Shown in pieces: positions 31,443 to 32,943 of a stretch of 32,943 nucleotides of DNA. Source of the DNA: Elysia marginata (taxonomy: Eukaryota; Mollusca; Gastropoda; Plakobranchidae); the NCBI GenBank assembly GCA_019649035.1, contig BMAT01004472.1, forward strand, positions 58,245-91,187, read 5' to 3'. Within the stretch, counting starts at the first letter, position 1; each line of letters begins with the position of its first letter. The notes under the pieces were generated by a model, which saw only the letters and a list, made by a program, of their open reading frames with translations, made no database searches and was not told the origin of the DNA. The translations under genes were made by a program, and so were the position numbers.

Positions 31443-32037
31443 TAAAGGTAAATTTTAGAGCGTTTTTTTTAATAACGCTCAATCCATTGAACACTATGGG
31501 CGTTTTGCATGGGTTTCTCGACAGACCACCGCCTCTGTCACGTGGCCTAGCGGTAAGACACTAGCTCAGAGATCGGGAGGTGCGTGATTTGATCCCCGGC
31601 CGAGTCAAATCAAGGACTTTAAAATTGGTATTAGCAGCTGATACGCCTAGTTTCTGGCATTATGGATTTAGTGTTAATTCTGGTCGGCCCGGTGTCAGGA
31701 TAATGTGACTGGGTGTGGTGTATGCAAGCGCTCCTTACACCACAGTGTGGCGGCATGTTTTTCATTTCTCCCAAGCGCCGTCTTCGATATAACCTTGTAG
31801 TTGAAAAGAGACGTTAAGAGTCAAACAACCAACCAACAACCCCGACAGACCACAGCCAAATCAACTTCTGAACTCACAGAGCAGCAGCTATCACTTTCAC
31901 TTTCTCTGTCCAAAGCCACGGATTTATGTAACGCCTGAGTGCGGCGGAAATGTACGTAAATAGTCTTCCTTGATGCCTGAATTGTGTCGACCTGTCGAAA
32001 GCAGGGCTCGACCATCATACCTCGCGATCCAAAGTTC
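31443..32037 (-). mobile_element. Family D SINE (minus), 5'-truncated, split by a family A SINE
   Basis: On the minus strand the element runs from about 32037 (GAACTTTGGATCGCGAGGT, lacking the A box) through GGTCGAGCCCTGC (B box) and ACAGGTCGACA to CTCTGTGAGTTCAGAAGTTG (near 31865-31884) and CTGTCGGGG at 31843. It is interrupted by family A at 31530-31842 and resumes at 31529 with CTGTCGAGAAACCCATG, ending near 31443 after TTATTAAAAAAAACGC. The two parts rejoin exactly across the 11-bp target-site duplication. It is head-to-tail with the next D element. Confidence 0.85.
31530..31842 (+). mobile_element. Family A tRNA-derived SINE nested in a D SINE
   Basis: The head has TGGCCTAGCGGTAAGAC, a B box GATTTGATCCCC (G to T change in the core), the shared internal block (31682-31715), and the CCTTGTAGTTG and GAGACGTTAAGAG tail ending in a CAAC-rich run. 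A perfect 11-bp target-site duplication, CGACAGACCAC, lies at 31519-31529 and 31843-31853. This is the best-bounded family A copy (about 313 bp). Confidence 0.92.
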
Positions 32038-32620
32038 ATTAATTTCATGTAATGTAATCCACATTTATGTAATCGTAAACGGTGCATCGTGGTCTAGTAG
32101 TAGACGCTTGACTTTCGGACCCAGAGGTCTAGAGTTCGAGTCCTGCTTTTGGCAGGTCGACGTTTAGTCCTTGAAAAAGGCCATTTACATACATTACTTC
32201 GCCGCACACATGCGTTAAAGGAGTACCCGGCTATAGGCAGGAAAAGATCTAGTCAGTGTGCTTGAGTGATGCGCTTTATGAGCTGCTCCTCTGTGAGTTC
32301 AGAAGGTGATTTGGTTGGTATTGGCCTGTCGGGGAACCCATGTAAAGCGCTTAGAGCACATTAGTGGATTAGACGCTACATAAAAAACGCCCTTTACTTT
32401 ACTTTTTTTACTTTTTAATCCACATTCATGTTGCTTCTAGCACTTCAGATGGGTTCCCCAACAAGTCTTTGCCAATTCATCTAGCTTGTACACACAATAA
32501 AGAACACCAGGCACAAAGCACGTTAATCTTGTTCAAGTTATAACAAGATCTTTCACTGCATGCAGGCGGGTACTCATTTAGCACCTGAGTGAGGTAGCTA
32601 AAATGTGGTTACTACGTCCG
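32038..32620 (-). mobile_element. Older family D SINE (minus), split by another D SINE
   Basis: The 3' tail (32038-32070, read as GTGGATTACATTACATGAA) and the remainder (32432-32620) are separated by the plus-strand D element. The second part contains, as reverse complement of D, GATGGGTTCCCCAACA, AAAGCACG, AACAAGATCTTTCACTGC and CAGGCGGGTACTCATTTAGC. The D head beyond 32620 could not be followed. The middle is more diverged than in the other copies. Confidence 0.7.
32071..32415 (+). mobile_element. Family D tRNA-derived SINE, full-length reference copy
   Basis: A box GTGGTCTAGTAGTAGACGC (from 32089) and B box GAGTTCGAGTCC lie in the head. Then come GGCAGGTCGACGTTTAGTCC, GGAGTACCCGGCTATAGGCA, CTCTGTGAGTTCAGAAGGTG, and a 3' tail TGTAAAGCGCTTAGAGCACA followed by GCTACATAAAA and CTTTA repeats. 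Target-site duplications TAATCCACATTTATGT (32055-32070) and TAATCCACATTCATGT (32416-32431), 15 of 16 identical, bound it at 345 bp. The tail resembles the LINE 3' end at 18190-18268. Confidence 0.9.
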
Positions 32621-32943
32621 TTCTAAAAATAATTACTGTCTTTTTTTTATTAAACCTTAAAACTCACTCAACACAGAATTTTCAAATTTGAACCAAAATA
32701 CATAACCAAGTCTTAACTGTGGTCTAAACAGTTCTGCCACCGATGCAGCCAGCTGTCTAAATGATACTGCCCCACAGGTTACTCCATTTAGCTTTGTAAG
32801 CAATCTTTGGAGAGATGCTTCTTCACGCTATAAAAGGAAGAAGTCAGCTGATACCAGATCAGGAATATATCGAGCGAAATCCAATAATTCCTAGCCTGCC
32901 TTAGTGAAATAGTTACCTCACCAGTATGGCTGCTTGCGAGAGA
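32621..32943. other. Unique stretch to the window end, no gene seen
   Basis: AT-rich with a T run at 32641-32649. It may include the unrecognised 5' part of the older D element. No exon or RNA gene was supported. Confidence 0.4.

Noticed and set aside
31821..32167. 88- and 65-codon frames on opposite strands
   Set aside because: Both lie inside the nested D SINE cluster.

Overview
This looks like non-coding, repeat-rich nuclear DNA from an animal. It is AT-rich and full of long imperfect CT/GA and GATA/CTAT microsatellites, tRNA-headed SINEs, LINE remnants and small inverted-repeat elements. There are no prokaryotic-style operons. The SINE heads with short shared internal blocks and the microsatellite style suggest a lophotrochozoan, most likely a mollusc and possibly a gastropod. 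That placement is inference from repeat style only. Two assembly flaws are visible: 18 N at 20532-20549 inside a GAA array, and one N at 16973 after a G run.

I find no protein-coding gene I can call with confidence. Nearly all open frames over 60 codons are low-complexity readthrough of microsatellites (runs of Leu/Ser or Arg/Glu) or readthrough of SINEs. The best non-repeat candidate is a possible last exon at 27051-27186. The real protein remnants are two dead LINE fragments: a reverse transcriptase tail with ADD box at 24065-24843, and the last 28 or so codons of another LINE plus its 3' end at 17840-18268.

Layout. 1-3000: unique AT-rich DNA with a 187-bp-offset direct duplication (1330-1662) and a MITE-like inverted repeat (2244-2474). 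3000-6300: two family A SINEs and a pyrimidine-rich region built from a tandem duplication of about 1 kb, one copy of which later received a SINE. 7186-8775: a family D SINE on the minus strand, then a D-B composite. 9700-12200: CT, GATA and GA arrays, a 27-bp minisatellite, and a GA array flanked by 35-bp direct repeats. 14275-15057: a repeat unit present once inverted and twice in tandem. 16150-18400: GA and GATA arrays, a LINE 3' end and a D fragment. 20480-24850: a GAA array with gap, a hairpin with 44-bp arms, a 21-bp minisatellite and a LINE RT remnant. 25100-28600: CTAT and CT arrays, the candidate exon, and a D fragment. 29600-30480: a family C SINE facing a family B SINE, then a foldback element. 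31100-32620: a tandem duplication, then a nested SINE cluster.

The most informative structure is the SINE cluster at 31443-32620. Two head-to-tail minus-strand D elements were each later hit by another SINE (A at 31530-31842, D at 32071-32415), and both insertions carry recognisable target-site duplications. Four SINE families (named A-D here, for this window only) have different tRNA-like heads. A and C share a 34-bp internal block, and the D tail resembles the LINE 3' end at 18190-18268, which suggests modular SINE evolution and a possible LINE partner.
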